Part shown: one piece after another, positions 7,866-16,667 of the stretch
Position numbering within the stretch: the stretch's first letter is position 1
How the letters are laid out: each line of letters starts with the position of its first letter
From: Planctomycetota bacterium
GTDB lineage: Bacteria > Planctomycetota > SBBH01 > JACQRN01
Length of the DNA stretch: 25,667 nucleotides
Direction of reading: 5' to 3'
NCBI GenBank assembly: GCA_016206515.1
Contig: JACQRN010000288.1
Location: 1 to 25,667 of the forward strand
Made by a program: the position numbers and the translations under genes
The notes under the pieces: model-generated
The model's input: only the letters and a program-made list of their open reading frames with translations
The model's database searches: none
What the model was told of the DNA's origin: nothing

Positions 7866-9118
7866 CTACTCTCTTTCCGCCGTCAACTCCCGCAGCAGGA
7901 ACGGCAGGCAGGGGATCGTCCCGTCCGCGCCGCGGCGATCGATGGTGAGGTGCGTCGCGTCGATCTCTTCGTAGGCGTGGGCACCCTCGAGGCGGGCGCT
8001 GCGGGTCGAGACGGCGAGGTCTCCCACGCCGTGCCGGAACTCCTCGTGCTGTGCGACCTCGTCGGCGGCCCGGCGCAGGAGCGCGGCGCGCAGCGTCGTG
8101 TCGGTCCCCGCCATCGACGTCAGCCGTCCGCTCCAGGCGCGCGCCTCCTCCTCGGTCAGGAGCCCGCGCGTCCCGGCCAGGATCGCATACCGGACGCCCG
8201 CACGGCGCCCGCCGGCGTTCAGCCTTTCGAGGAACGCCGATCCCGGTGTCAGATCATCCCCGGCCTGTCCCAGGCCGTCGCCGATGGAGGCCGCAACGCG
8301 GCCTGTGTCCTCCCGCGCGTCGCGGTGCTCCCATAGTTCCAGGAGGACCCGCACCCGCGCGAGGTCGGAGCCGTGGTTCGGCGGGGCGACCTGCAGGAGG
8401 CGTTCGACATCGCCCCGGTACCGCCGGTCGTCCTCCACGTGGGCGCGTGCGACGAGGCCTCCCATGCTGAAAGTGACCACCGAGAGCCGGAACGGGCCGA
8501 TCCGATCGCCTGGTCGTTCGGATAGCGGAATCGCCAGACGGCGAACCCCTCGGATTCCAGTGCCGCGGCGACATCCGCGAGGGCTGCGTCGGAGGAGTCG
8601 AGGCCGTGCACAAGGAGGACGGGGGACTGTCCCGCCGGGAGCGGTTCTTCAGGGAGGACGATGCCGTAGGCGTCCGCTGCCCGCCGCGCGCCTCCCGTGC
8701 GGGCGAGAAGGAACGCGTGCAGGCGCGCACGGGTCGCCTCCCGACGCGCGGCCAGGACTGCGGGGTCCCATGCCACGCTCAGCCGGTCCGCGCGCAGCGT
8801 GAGCGACCACCCCTCTCCTAGAGCCGATTCCAGGGCTTTGTATGCGAGGAATCCCTTCCAACCCACCACGGGGATCGCGACGTCGGCGATCTCCTCGTCG
8901 GCCATGAGGGGTAGGCCGACCGCCTCGCCGAGCCTCTCCACGATGACGCGCACGGTGAGCCGCCCCCTCTCGTCGAGGGGGAAGTCGATCGAACGTCGCA
9001 CGGGAGGGGTTGGAAGAGGTTCCTGCGCACGCGCGGCGCATGCGGGGTCTGACGTCATCGCCAGCAGCAGGAGGAGCCCGCGGACTGGGTGCTCCAGGAA
9101 TGTGCCGGCGCGCGACAT
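7866..9118 (-). pseudogene. Secreted lipase/esterase (alpha/beta hydrolase), frameshifted
   Basis: The gene starts at 9118 with a signal peptide (GLLLLLAMTSDPACA), 8 nt after the AsmA-like gene stops. Residues about 40-110 look like an STN-type domain (LTVRVIVERLGEAVGLPLMA). The hydrolase begins with the oxyanion-hole strand PVLLVHGLDSSDAAL and continues to VWRFRYPNDQAIG. At about 8497-8510 the frame is lost. In another frame the protein resumes with GPFRLSVVTFSMGGLVARAH, which carries the nucleophile Ser, and then a probable catalytic Asp (GVGDLAVS) and His (ATHLTID), ending at the TAG 7866-7868. The total of 1253 nt is not a multiple of three, and the stretch usually found between the two halves seems short, so a small deletion at the local repeat GATCGGATCGG is likely. 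A sequencing error is the alternative. The first frame alone reads on to about 8249 and would lack the catalytic Ser. Confidence 0.8.
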
Positions 9119-9126
9119 GTGGCGGC

Positions 9127-12100
9127 CTACCGGTTCCGGAACAGATCCCGCAGCCGGTCGCCGGCCTCCTCGCGCAGGCGGTCGCGGGCGATGTCGCGCG
9201 CGGCGCGGGCGATCGCTTCACGGAAGTCGAGGTGGAACTCCGGCGCCTCGACGGTCCCCTCCATGAGGATGCCCCCCTCGGCGAAGATCGCGTCGTACAC
9301 CTTCTGCTTGATCGGGTCGTCGGAGTGGGCGAGCGTTCCGGTGAACGACATCCTCTGGCTCATCGGGTGCTGGCCCTTCCTCTCTCCGTCCTCCACGGGG
9401 ACGAGCGATGTCCAGCCCGAGAGCATGATCGTGTTCTCGTTGCCGCGGAACGCCGCGCGCAGCAGGTCGATCCGTCCGCCGCCGATACGGAAGTTCGCCT
9501 CCATCCCGTCGAAGCGGTACGGGAGGAGCCCCTCCTTCTCGATCAGGGAACCGATCAGCTGCAGGATGCGCGACCCCTCGATCGTTCCCTCGGCCATCAG
9601 GAGCGTCGCGTCCTCCTTCGTTCGGGCGGTCCGCAGGATCTCCGACTGGAGCGCCCCCTCGGCGAGGATCGTCACGGGGAGGGAGAAGACGTACTCGCTG
9701 CGCCCGGCGGCCCCCTCGATCTTCGCCAGGAGGGGGTTGATGAGGGCGAGCGTCGGCGCGTTCTCGATCAGGACGTTGACGTCCCGCATGTCCAGGCCGA
9801 ACTCCCAGGTGGGGCGGTCGGTCGAAACGTCCGCCGCCATCCGGATCGCGAGCGTCCCGTTGTTGATCCCGCCGCCGGCGTCCGTGATCGCGATCCGGCC
9901 GCCGTCGAGCGTCACGTGGAGGCGCAGGTTCGTCAGGCGGTTGCGCATCAGCTCGAAGTCGGGGATCTGGATCAGGACCGAGCCGGAGACTTCGCGCAGG
10001 GGGGGGAGGAGCGGCGTCAGGTCCATGTCCACGACCGCCGGTTCCCCGCCGGGCTCCTGCTGGGTGGCGGCGGGGGCCGACGGCGCGGCCAGGAACGCCT
10101 TCGCCGCGCGCGCGATCCCCGTGAGATTCACCCGCACCGTCGCGGGCTGGCCGTCGATCCGCGCGGCGAGAGATTCGGAGGTCAGCAGGTCGGTCGCCCC
10201 GTCGAGGCGGTAGGTGACCGGGCCGTCGAGCGCCACGGTCTGCGTCCCATCGGGGATCTTCACCGTGAGCGCATGGAAGGCGAGCGTCCCGTGCGCGGCG
10301 GCGTTCCCCGAGGCGTCGGGGGAGAGCGTCCCGTTCATCGAGACCGCCCCGGTCGGCGCCAGCGCGGCCAGGGCCGGCAGGTATCGTGCGAGCATCGGGA
10401 TCTGCGTCTCGGGGAGGCGTATCGTCGCCTCCTTCGGGAAGATCGTTCCTCCGAGGGCGAGGGTCGCGCTCCCCGAAAGGTCCGCCTCGGCGAACCGCGC
10501 GCGGAAGGAGGGGATCGCGGCCTCCGACCCCCGGTAGCGCGCCTCGGCCTCGAGGGAGAGGGGCGTCCCGGCGGGCTTGAGGAACGTCTCGGGAAGCGTG
10601 AGGTCGGCGTCGGTCGCGACGGCAGACACGGTCGCCGACAGGTCGTCCGGCGTGCCGTGCGCGTCGATGGTGAACGTCGCCGGGCCGGTCATCTCGGTCC
10701 CGGGGGGGAGCGAGGCGGCCACGAGGCCGATCGTCGCGACGTCCGCGAGGTCCGCGGTCCCCTCCAGGTGGAGCCCCTCGATTGCCGGTAGGGGAGACAG
10801 GGCGGACAGGGCGGCGTTCCCGGTCAGGGCGAGGCTGCCGGAGCGGACCTCGAGGCTCGGCATGTCGGCGCGCGAGAGGTTCAGGGGCGCCTCGAGGCGG
10901 GCGCGGACGGTCACTTCCCCGCGCGCGACTTCCACCCGGGCCCCGCCTGATCCCAGGGCGATGTGGGGGGTCGCCCAGTCGACGGAGAGGTCGGCGGAGA
11001 TCGCCTCGGTCGCCTCGCCCGAAACGAGCACGCGGATCGGGCCGGACCCCGCGACCGACAGGTCTGCGATCCCGAGGGAGGCCAGGAGTGGGGCGATCCC
11101 GTCGAGCGTCCCCTCGACGGTCAGCGCGCCGGTCCCCGTGGGGCGCTTCGAGGCGAGCCCTGCGGCGTTCGCGCGCGAGGTCACCACGAGGTCCGCCCAT
11201 GCGGCCCCCAGGTCGAAATCCTTGATCTCCTCGTACGAGACGCTCGCGGCCGTGGCGGTCACGCGGAACGGACCGCTCTGCCACGGGCCGCCGGGGAGGA
11301 GCGAAGGGGACGTGACGAGCAGGTCGCCGGACGCGGTCAGATCCCTCAAGGCCCACACGCCGGCGCCTCCCTCGGCGCCGAGCGTCATCCGCACGGGGCC
11401 GCTCGCGCGGGGAAGGTCGGCGGGGAGGATCGGTTCGACGCGCGCGACCCATGCCCCGACATCCTCGATGGAGACCGAGAGGACAGCGTTCCCGCCCGCC
11501 CGCGCGCTGAAACCCTCGACGCGGCCGCTCGCGCGGATCGTGTCCGGGCCGGAGGTGACGTCCAGGGTCTCCAGGGTCGCGGTCTGTGCGGGGAGATCCG
11601 CCTGCGCGCGCAGGGCGAGACCGGTGCGCCGCCGTCCGCCCGGGGTTCTCTCGTCCATCGTCCCGGCGACATCGATCGAGGGGCGGTCCAGACTTCCCGT
11701 GACCGTCGCGGTCGCGGTGGCGGTCCCCTCCAGGGAATACCCCTCCGGCACCGGGACGAACCCGCGCACGAGCGAGAGCGCCTTGCCGAGGTCGATCTCG
11801 ACGTTTGCGGCGAGGCGCCCCTCGCCCGTCCCCTCGGTGGCGGCAGAGAGGGACCCCTCGGCGGTCACGCGTCCCGCGCCGAAATCAACGAGCGAGCGGC
11901 GGATCTCAACCGTCTTGGCGACCGGATCGATATGCGCCTCCTCCTCCAGCGTGAGAGGCGCCTGCGAGGTGAACAGGGCTGCTCCCGTCTCGTCGGTGAC
12001 CTTTACGTCGCGCAGAGCCGCGCTCGATGAGACGTCGAGGACGCCCCCCTCGCCCACGGAGGCGGTCGCGGAGAACTCCCCCGTCCCGGCGATCCGGGTC

Positions 12101-13533
12101 GGCATCTCCCCGACGAGGCCGGTGAGGGCGTCGCGCAGGTCGCCGAGGGACGAGATCGTCCCGCGCGCCTCCACGCGCCCGGTCCCCTGCGGGGAGAACC
12201 CGGTCCAGTCCCCTTCGACCGTCACCGCCAGCCCAGGCAGGGTGAGCGTGGTGTCATGGAACGACGCGCGCTCCGCGGCGAGGTCGGCGGACCCCTGCAG
12301 GGTCCCGCGGAAGTTCGCCAGGGCCGCGGACGGGATCCCCTCTCCGCGCACGCGGATGTCGCGGCCGACCGCCTCGACGCGCCCCTGCGCTACGTCCCCC
12401 TCCAGGGAGCCGGTCACGAGGATGTCGACGGCGCCGCCCGCCTCGAGCCCGGGGATGATTCCCGCCGCCCAGGTCCCGATCGCGGTGGCGTCGATCGCGA
12501 TGTTCGCGTTCCCCGACGCGCGCGGGGTGTCGCCTCCCATCGAAGCCTCGCCGGTCGCCTGCATGCGGAAGCCGTCCGTGTGGAACTTCAGGTTCTTCAG
12601 GTGCGCGGAGGTCGCCGCCAGATCCGCGTCCGCCGTGACGAACACGACCGACGCCGGGAGCGCCGCGCCGTCGAAGCGCGCGTCGTGGATGTGGAAGGTT
12701 CCCTCGATCTGCGCCACGTGAAGCGCCAGCGTCGCCGTCAGCTCCCCGTGGAGATCCCCCGCGGATGTCCCCTCGGGGAGGCCCGGCGCGAACAGCCGCG
12801 CGAACGGGGTCCCGTCGAACGACTCGACGGTGACGGTCGCCTCGGCCGCGATGGCGTCCGTGTCGATCACGCCGCCCTTCGCGATCGTGGCGGTCGCCGC
12901 GATCGCGACCCCCCTCCCCGCGGGCCCCGCGTGGAGGGAGACGCGGATCGGCTTGTCGAGCGACTCAACCTCGATCGTCCCGTCGATCGGCTCGATCGAC
13001 ACCGACCGGGACGGGTCGTCCTCGCATTCGATCCGCGCGGAGCACGCCTCGATCGTCACGCTCGCCTTCACGGGTGGGAGGGGGGACGCTTCCCCCGCCT
13101 CCGCGGGCGCGGGCGTCCCCTCCGGCATCGGCGGGAGCGGCAGCACCAGCGTCCCGTCGGCGCGCCGCACCAGGCGCAGGGTGGCGCCCCGAACGAGGAC
13201 CCGGTCGACGACGATCTCCCCGCGCAGCAGGGGCAGGAACGACAGGTCCGTCTCGACGAGCCCCACCTCCGCGGCGCGCGGCCCTTCCCCGGCGTCCCCC
13301 GCCGCGATCCCCTTCACCGTCGCCCCGGTCCACCGCAGCGACAGCGATTCGATCGCCAGCTCGATCCCGGTCGTCTCCTTCACGATCGCGGAGACCTTCG
13401 AGCGGATCCACCCGGTCGGCAGGATGTACGGCGCCGCGACGACGAGGATCGGGAGGGCGAGAAGCGCGATCAGCGCGGCCTTGAGGAGACGGCGCCGCTT
13501 GCGCGGCGTTTCGGGCGGTTGGGGTTGGTTCAT
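9127..13533 (-). CDS. AsmA/TamB-like membrane-anchored envelope protein
   Basis: 1468 residues, started at the ATG at 13533. An in-frame extension to 13668 runs through Arg-rich sequence and the heptamer array and is rejected. The N-terminus is basic (PRKRRRLLK) followed by one membrane helix (about 16-38, ALIALLALPILVVAAPYIL), then the classic AsmA opening in which a short region at the membrane leads into IRSKVSAIVKETTGIELAI. The remainder is a long run of alternating beta-strand repeats, as expected for the hydrophobic-groove proteins of the AsmA/TamB group. Near the C-terminus lie the segments DATLLMAEGTIEGSRILQL and LLPYRFDGMEANFRIGGG, typical of AsmA-like C-terminal domains. Members are thought to bridge inner and outer membranes and to affect lipid transport; applying that role here is inference. 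It is the first gene of a minus-strand unit with the broken lipase. Confidence 0.85.
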   Translation of the reverse strand: MNQPQPPETPRKRRRLLKAALIALLALPILVVAAPYILPTGWIRSKVSAIVKETTGIELAIESLSLRWTGATVKGIAAGDAGEGPRAAEVGLVETDLSFLPLLRGEIVVDRVLVRGATLRLVRRADGTLVLPLPPMPEGTPAPAEAGEASPLPPVKASVTIEACSARIECEDDPSRSVSIEPIDGTIEVESLDKPIRVSLHAGPAGRGVAIAATATIAKGGVIDTDAIAAEATVTVESFDGTPFARLFAPGLPEGTSAGDLHGELTATLALHVAQIEGTFHIHDARFDGAALPASVVFVTADADLAATSAHLKNLKFHTDGFRMQATGEASMGGDTPRASGNANIAIDATAIGTWAAGIIPGLEAGGAVDILVTGSLEGDVAQGRVEAVGRDIRVRGEGIPSAALANFRGTLQGSADLAAERASFHDTTLTLPGLAVTVEGDWTGFSPQGTGRVEARGTISSLGDLRDALTGLVGEMPTRIAGTGEFSATASVGEGGVLDVSSSAALRDVKVTDETGAALFTSQAPLTLEEEAHIDPVAKTVEIRRSLVDFGAGRVTAEGSLSAATEGTGEGRLAANVEIDLGKALSLVRGFVPVPEGYSLEGTATATATVTGSLDRPSIDVAGTMDERTPGGRRRTGLALRAQADLPAQTATLETLDVTSGPDTIRASGRVEGFSARAGGNAVLSVSIEDVGAWVARVEPILPADLPRASGPVRMTLGAEGGAGVWALRDLTASGDLLVTSPSLLPGGPWQSGPFRVTATAASVSYEEIKDFDLGAAWADLVVTSRANAAGLASKRPTGTGALTVEGTLDGIAPLLASLGIADLSVAGSGPIRVLVSGEATEAISADLSVDWATPHIALGSGGARVEVARGEVTVRARLEAPLNLSRADMPSLEVRSGSLALTGNAALSALSPLPAIEGLHLEGTADLADVATIGLVAASLPPGTEMTGPATFTIDAHGTPDDLSATVSAVATDADLTLPETFLKPAGTPLSLEAEARYRGSEAAIPSFRARFAEADLSGSATLALGGTIFPKEATIRLPETQIPMLARYLPALAALAPTGAVSMNGTLSPDASGNAAAHGTLAFHALTVKIPDGTQTVALDGPVTYRLDGATDLLTSESLAARIDGQPATVRVNLTGIARAAKAFLAAPSAPAATQQEPGGEPAVVDMDLTPLLPPLREVSGSVLIQIPDFELMRNRLTNLRLHVTLDGGRIAITDAGGGINNGTLAIRMAADVSTDRPTWEFGLDMRDVNVLIENAPTLALINPLLAKIEGAAGRSEYVFSLPVTILAEGALQSEILRTARTKEDATLLMAEGTIEGSRILQLIGSLIEKEGLLPYRFDGMEANFRIGGGRIDLLRAAFRGNENTIMLSGWTSLVPVEDGERKGQHPMSQRMSFTGTLAHSDDPIKQKVYDAIFAEGGILMEGTVEAPEFHLDFREAIARAARDIARDRLREEAGDRLRDLFRNR

Positions 13534-13551
13534 GTGGGCATTGTATGCGTC

Positions 13552-13586
13552 ACTCCTGTCTCCTGACTTCTGTCTCCTGCCTCCTA
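13552..13586. repeat. Tandem heptamer array in a divergent intergenic region
   Basis: Five contiguous 7-mers on the plus strand: ACTCCTG, TCTCCTG, ACTTCTG, TCTCCTG, CCTCCTA (on the minus strand, CAGGAGA-type units). It occupies about half of the 65 nt between the divergent AsmA-like and MFS start codons, where promoters for both would be expected. The unit length matches the GGAATGN arrays but the sequence differs. Confidence 0.8.
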
Positions 13587-13598
13587 TCATCTCACCCC

Positions 13599-14927
13599 AT
13601 GCGCGACCTTCCCGAGCCGCAGCGAAGCCTCGTCGCGTCCCTCTGGGATGTCGCGGCGTACGGCGCAATGGTCGGCGTCGGGGAGTCGTACATCGGGTGG
13701 TACGCGGTGCATCGGGGGGCGCCGGCGTGGCTCCAGGGACTCCTGCCGACCCTGTCGATGTTCCTCGGCTCGCTCGTCCAGATCCCGTGCGCGAACCTCA
13801 TGGAGCGCTCTCCGCGCCGCAGGACCCTGTACATGGCGGGCGCGGTCGTCCAGGCGCTCCTGTGGCTCCCGATCCTCGCGACGCTCGCCCTGCCTCGCGA
13901 CGCGGCCCTGGCGCTCCTGGTCGCTTCCTTCGCGGCCTATCTGGGGGCGGTGAACTTCTCCGCGCCGGCGTGGTACAGCACGATGGGGGACCTGGTCCCT
14001 CCCGCAGAGCGCGGCCGCTACTTCGCCCGGCGCACGCGCATCTTCTACGTGTCGCTCCTGGTCGCGCAGCTGTCCGGGGGCGCGATCCTCGAGGCGTGCG
14101 AAACGCACGGGATGGCGCTGCGGGGGTTCGCGGCGATCTTCGCCGCGGCGCTCCTCGCCCGGTTCCTGTCGGTCGCCTGGCTGGGGGGGATGAAGGAGCC
14201 CCCGTACGTCCCGCGCCCCGACGCCGGGTTCACGCTGTGGGAGTTCGTGCGCGCCACGCCCCGGGCGAACTACGCGCGGTTCGTCCTGTATACGGCGCTC
14301 TTCTCGATGGGGGTCCATCTTGCGGTGCCGTTCTTCGATCCGTACATCAAGCACGATCTGCGCTTCAGCCACGTTGAGTACTCGCTGATCCTTGCCGCCG
14401 CGACCGCCGGGCAGATCGCGCAGCTGTACACCTGGGGGCCGCTCTGCGACCGGTTCGGCACGAAGCGGATCCTGTCGTTCTGCGGGATGGGGATCTCGTT
14501 CATCCCCCTGGCGTGGACGTTCTTCCGCTCCCCGTGGTCGATCGGCGTCCTGCAGTTCATCCAGGGAGGGATATGGTCGGGGTTCAACCTCTCCCTCGGG
14601 AACTACACGCTCGACGCGGTCACCCCCGAGCGCAGAGCCAGGTGCTACGCTTACTTCAGCGTGCTCAACGGCGCGGGCGTCTGTGCGGGGGGGCTCCTGG
14701 GGTCGGCCCTCGTGGGGCATCTCCCGGGGGAGATCCTCGGGTACGCGCTCTTCTCCCCGTTCCACGTCCTGCTGGTTCTCTCGACCGCGATCCGCTTCGC
14801 GGTACATATCGTGTTCGTGCGCACCTTCCGGGAGGTGCGCACTGTCCCCGGGATCTCGACGATGGGGCTCCTGGTGCGCGCGACCCATGTCCGGGCGATC
14901 TCGTACCTACTCCCAGGGTCTCGATAG
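13599..14927 (+). CDS. Major facilitator superfamily transporter
   Basis: 442 residues from the ATG at 13599. A start at 13545 would translate the heptamer array and is rejected. No clear Shine-Dalgarno precedes 13599. The protein is strongly hydrophobic, with about twelve predicted helices, for example LLVAQLSGGAILEA, FVLYTALFSMGVHLAVPFF and AGVCAGGLLGSALVG. The cytoplasmic-loop motif CDRFGTKRILSF resembles MFS motif A between helices, placed at the start of the second half. PPAERGRYFARRTRIFYV after about helix 4-5 also recurs in these transporters. The substrate cannot be read from sequence. Its last 21 bases overlap the 3' end of the convergent GH15 gene. Confidence 0.88.
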   Translation: MRDLPEPQRSLVASLWDVAAYGAMVGVGESYIGWYAVHRGAPAWLQGLLPTLSMFLGSLVQIPCANLMERSPRRRTLYMAGAVVQALLWLPILATLALPRDAALALLVASFAAYLGAVNFSAPAWYSTMGDLVPPAERGRYFARRTRIFYVSLLVAQLSGGAILEACETHGMALRGFAAIFAAALLARFLSVAWLGGMKEPPYVPRPDAGFTLWEFVRATPRANYARFVLYTALFSMGVHLAVPFFDPYIKHDLRFSHVEYSLILAAATAGQIAQLYTWGPLCDRFGTKRILSFCGMGISFIPLAWTFFRSPWSIGVLQFIQGGIWSGFNLSLGNYTLDAVTPERRARCYAYFSVLNGAGVCAGGLLGSALVGHLPGEILGYALFSPFHVLLVLSTAIRFAVHIVFVRTFREVRTVPGISTMGLLVRATHVRAISYLLPGSR

Positions 14928-16667
14928 CGCGTTCGCCGCGTGGATGAGTCCGACGTGCGAGTAGGTCTGGGGGAAGTTTCCCCATTGCTCGCCGGTCGGC
15001 AGCCAGAGGTCTTCGCTGAACAGCCCCAGGGGGTTGGCATACCCCAGCAGACGCTCGAACAGTTCCCGCGCGCGCCCCTTCTCGCCCACCTGCGCGAGCG
15101 TCTCGACGTACCAGAAGTTGCAGACCGTGAAGATGGCGCGGGACTTCCCGAAATCGTCCGCATGGACGTAGCGGTGCAGGAGGCCATGGCCCGCACGGAG
15201 GGAGCGGGCGAGCCCCTCCAGGTGCGAGCGCGTCCGGGGATCGTCGGGGGCCAGGAACCCCAGGGACGACATCAGGGCCAGCGAGGCATCCGGCTCCCGC
15301 GAGCCGACCGCCTGGGCGAAGAACCGCGCGCCCCTCCGCCAGGATCCCCGCAGGATGGTCGACCGGGCCCACAGCGCGATCCGTTCGGCCCTGCGTGCGA
15401 GGCCGGTCTGCCGCCGCAGGCGGGCGATCCTCCCGGCCTGTCGGGCGCCCGCCCAGTGCATCAGGAGGGTGAACGTGTGGTGCTGCCGCTTGTTCCGGAA
15501 CTCCCAGATGCCGGCGTCCGGTTGCGTCATCCGGGCCTCGATCGCCGCAACGAGCTGCCGCAGGAGGCGATCGGGGTTCTGCATCGGGCTCCCCTCGAAC
15601 CGGTGGTCGAGGAACAGCGGGGCGATCGCCAGGATCATCTCGCCGTAGACGTCGTTCTGCTGGTGGGCATGCGCCGCGTTGCCGATCCGGACCGGTCCCT
15701 GGTTGCGGTACCCCGCCAGGTGGCCGAGCGTCCGCTCCTGGAGGTCCGTCTCCCCGCCGATCCCGTAGACGGGCTGCAGGCGGCCCGGATGGAGTCTCGC
15801 CAGGTTGTGCAGGTACCCGATGAATCGTTCCATCTCGTCGAAGTGGCTCAGGCGGCGGAACGCGCTCAGCGTGAAATAGGCGTCGCGCAGCCAGCAGTAG
15901 CGGTAATCCCAGGTCCGTCCGGTCCCCGGTCCCTCGGGAAGGCTCGTGGTCGTCGCCGCGATGATGGCGCCCGTGTCGTCGAACTGGTGCAGCTTCAGCG
16001 TGAGCGCGGACCGGATCACCTCGCGTTGGTAGTCCGGGGGCAGGGCGCAGTTGCGGACCCATTTCCGCCAGTAGGACACGGTTCGTTGCAGGAGCGTCTC
16101 GCACGTCGTGGCGAGCGGCGCCTCCAGGGGCTCCCCCCATGTCAAGACGAGATAGAGGGGGCCCGTGAGCAGGAAGGGGGTGCCCCGCGTCAGGTAGGTC
16201 AGGGGCGCGTTCGTGGTCAGCCGCAGCGAGATCCGAGGGTCGGTGAAGTGGAACTGGATGTGGTTGCTTCCCCACGACGCGTGCGGCTGCGCCTGCCCGT
16301 AGTCGTGGACCGGTTCGCACCGCACGCGGACAAGCGGACGCCCCGCCAGCCGACGGACGATCCGGACCAGCATCGTCGGGCGGTAGTATCGTTCGTGCTC
16401 CTGGAATCGCGGGGCGAAGTCGATCACCTCGAACGACCCGCGGGAGGTGCGGAACGTGGTGCGCAGTACGTTCGTGTTCTCCAGGTACGATTGCGTTGTG
16501 CGCGCGCGATCGGCGGCCCCGACCTCGAAGTGGCCGCCCTTCTCCTCGTCCAGGAGCCCTCCCAGGACGAAGCTGCTGTCGAAACGGGGCCAGCAGAGCC
16601 ATCGCACGCGGGCCTTCGGATCGATCAGCGCGCTGTACTGGCAGTTTCCGATGATCGCGAGTTTCAC
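14907..16667 (-). CDS. Glycoside hydrolase family 15 (glucoamylase or trehalase)
   Basis: 586 residues from a GTG at 16667 that overlaps the TGA of the upstream TerC gene as GTGA. An N-terminal beta-sandwich (IIGNCQYSALIDPKARVRWL) is followed by the alpha/alpha-barrel. TWDYRYCWLRDAYFTLSAF lies at about 252-270 and YGIGGETDLQE at about 301-311. The probable general acid is E389 in QPDAGIWEFR and the general base E552 in GLFSEDLWLPTGEQWGNFPQ, both in the positions expected for the family. There is no signal peptide, so the enzyme is cytoplasmic. GH15 enzymes release glucose from alpha-1,4 glucans or, in the actinobacterial branch, hydrolyse trehalose; sequence reading does not separate the two. 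The start seems secure because the GTG is followed by KLAIIGNCQYSALID, the usual N-terminus. Confidence 0.93.
   Translation of the reverse strand: MKLAIIGNCQYSALIDPKARVRWLCWPRFDSSFVLGGLLDEEKGGHFEVGAADRARTTQSYLENTNVLRTTFRTSRGSFEVIDFAPRFQEHERYYRPTMLVRIVRRLAGRPLVRVRCEPVHDYGQAQPHASWGSNHIQFHFTDPRISLRLTTNAPLTYLTRGTPFLLTGPLYLVLTWGEPLEAPLATTCETLLQRTVSYWRKWVRNCALPPDYQREVIRSALTLKLHQFDDTGAIIAATTTSLPEGPGTGRTWDYRYCWLRDAYFTLSAFRRLSHFDEMERFIGYLHNLARLHPGRLQPVYGIGGETDLQERTLGHLAGYRNQGPVRIGNAAHAHQQNDVYGEMILAIAPLFLDHRFEGSPMQNPDRLLRQLVAAIEARMTQPDAGIWEFRNKRQHHTFTLLMHWAGARQAGRIARLRRQTGLARRAERIALWARSTILRGSWRRGARFFAQAVGSREPDASLALMSSLGFLAPDDPRTRSHLEGLARSLRAGHGLLHRYVHADDFGKSRAIFTVCNFWYVETLAQVGEKGRARELFERLLGYANPLGLFSEDLWLPTGEQWGNFPQTYSHVGLIHAANALSRPWE

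Noticed and set aside
9010..12721. Very long plus-strand ORFs opposite the AsmA-like gene
   Set aside because: They are Arg/Ser/Pro-rich antisense shadows caused by high GC; the minus-strand frame has a membrane anchor and family-like beta repeats throughout.
13534..13668. 45-residue N-terminal extension of the AsmA-like protein
   Set aside because: It runs through the heptamer array and into the MFS gene; the ATG at 13533 leads directly to the basic segment and membrane helix.
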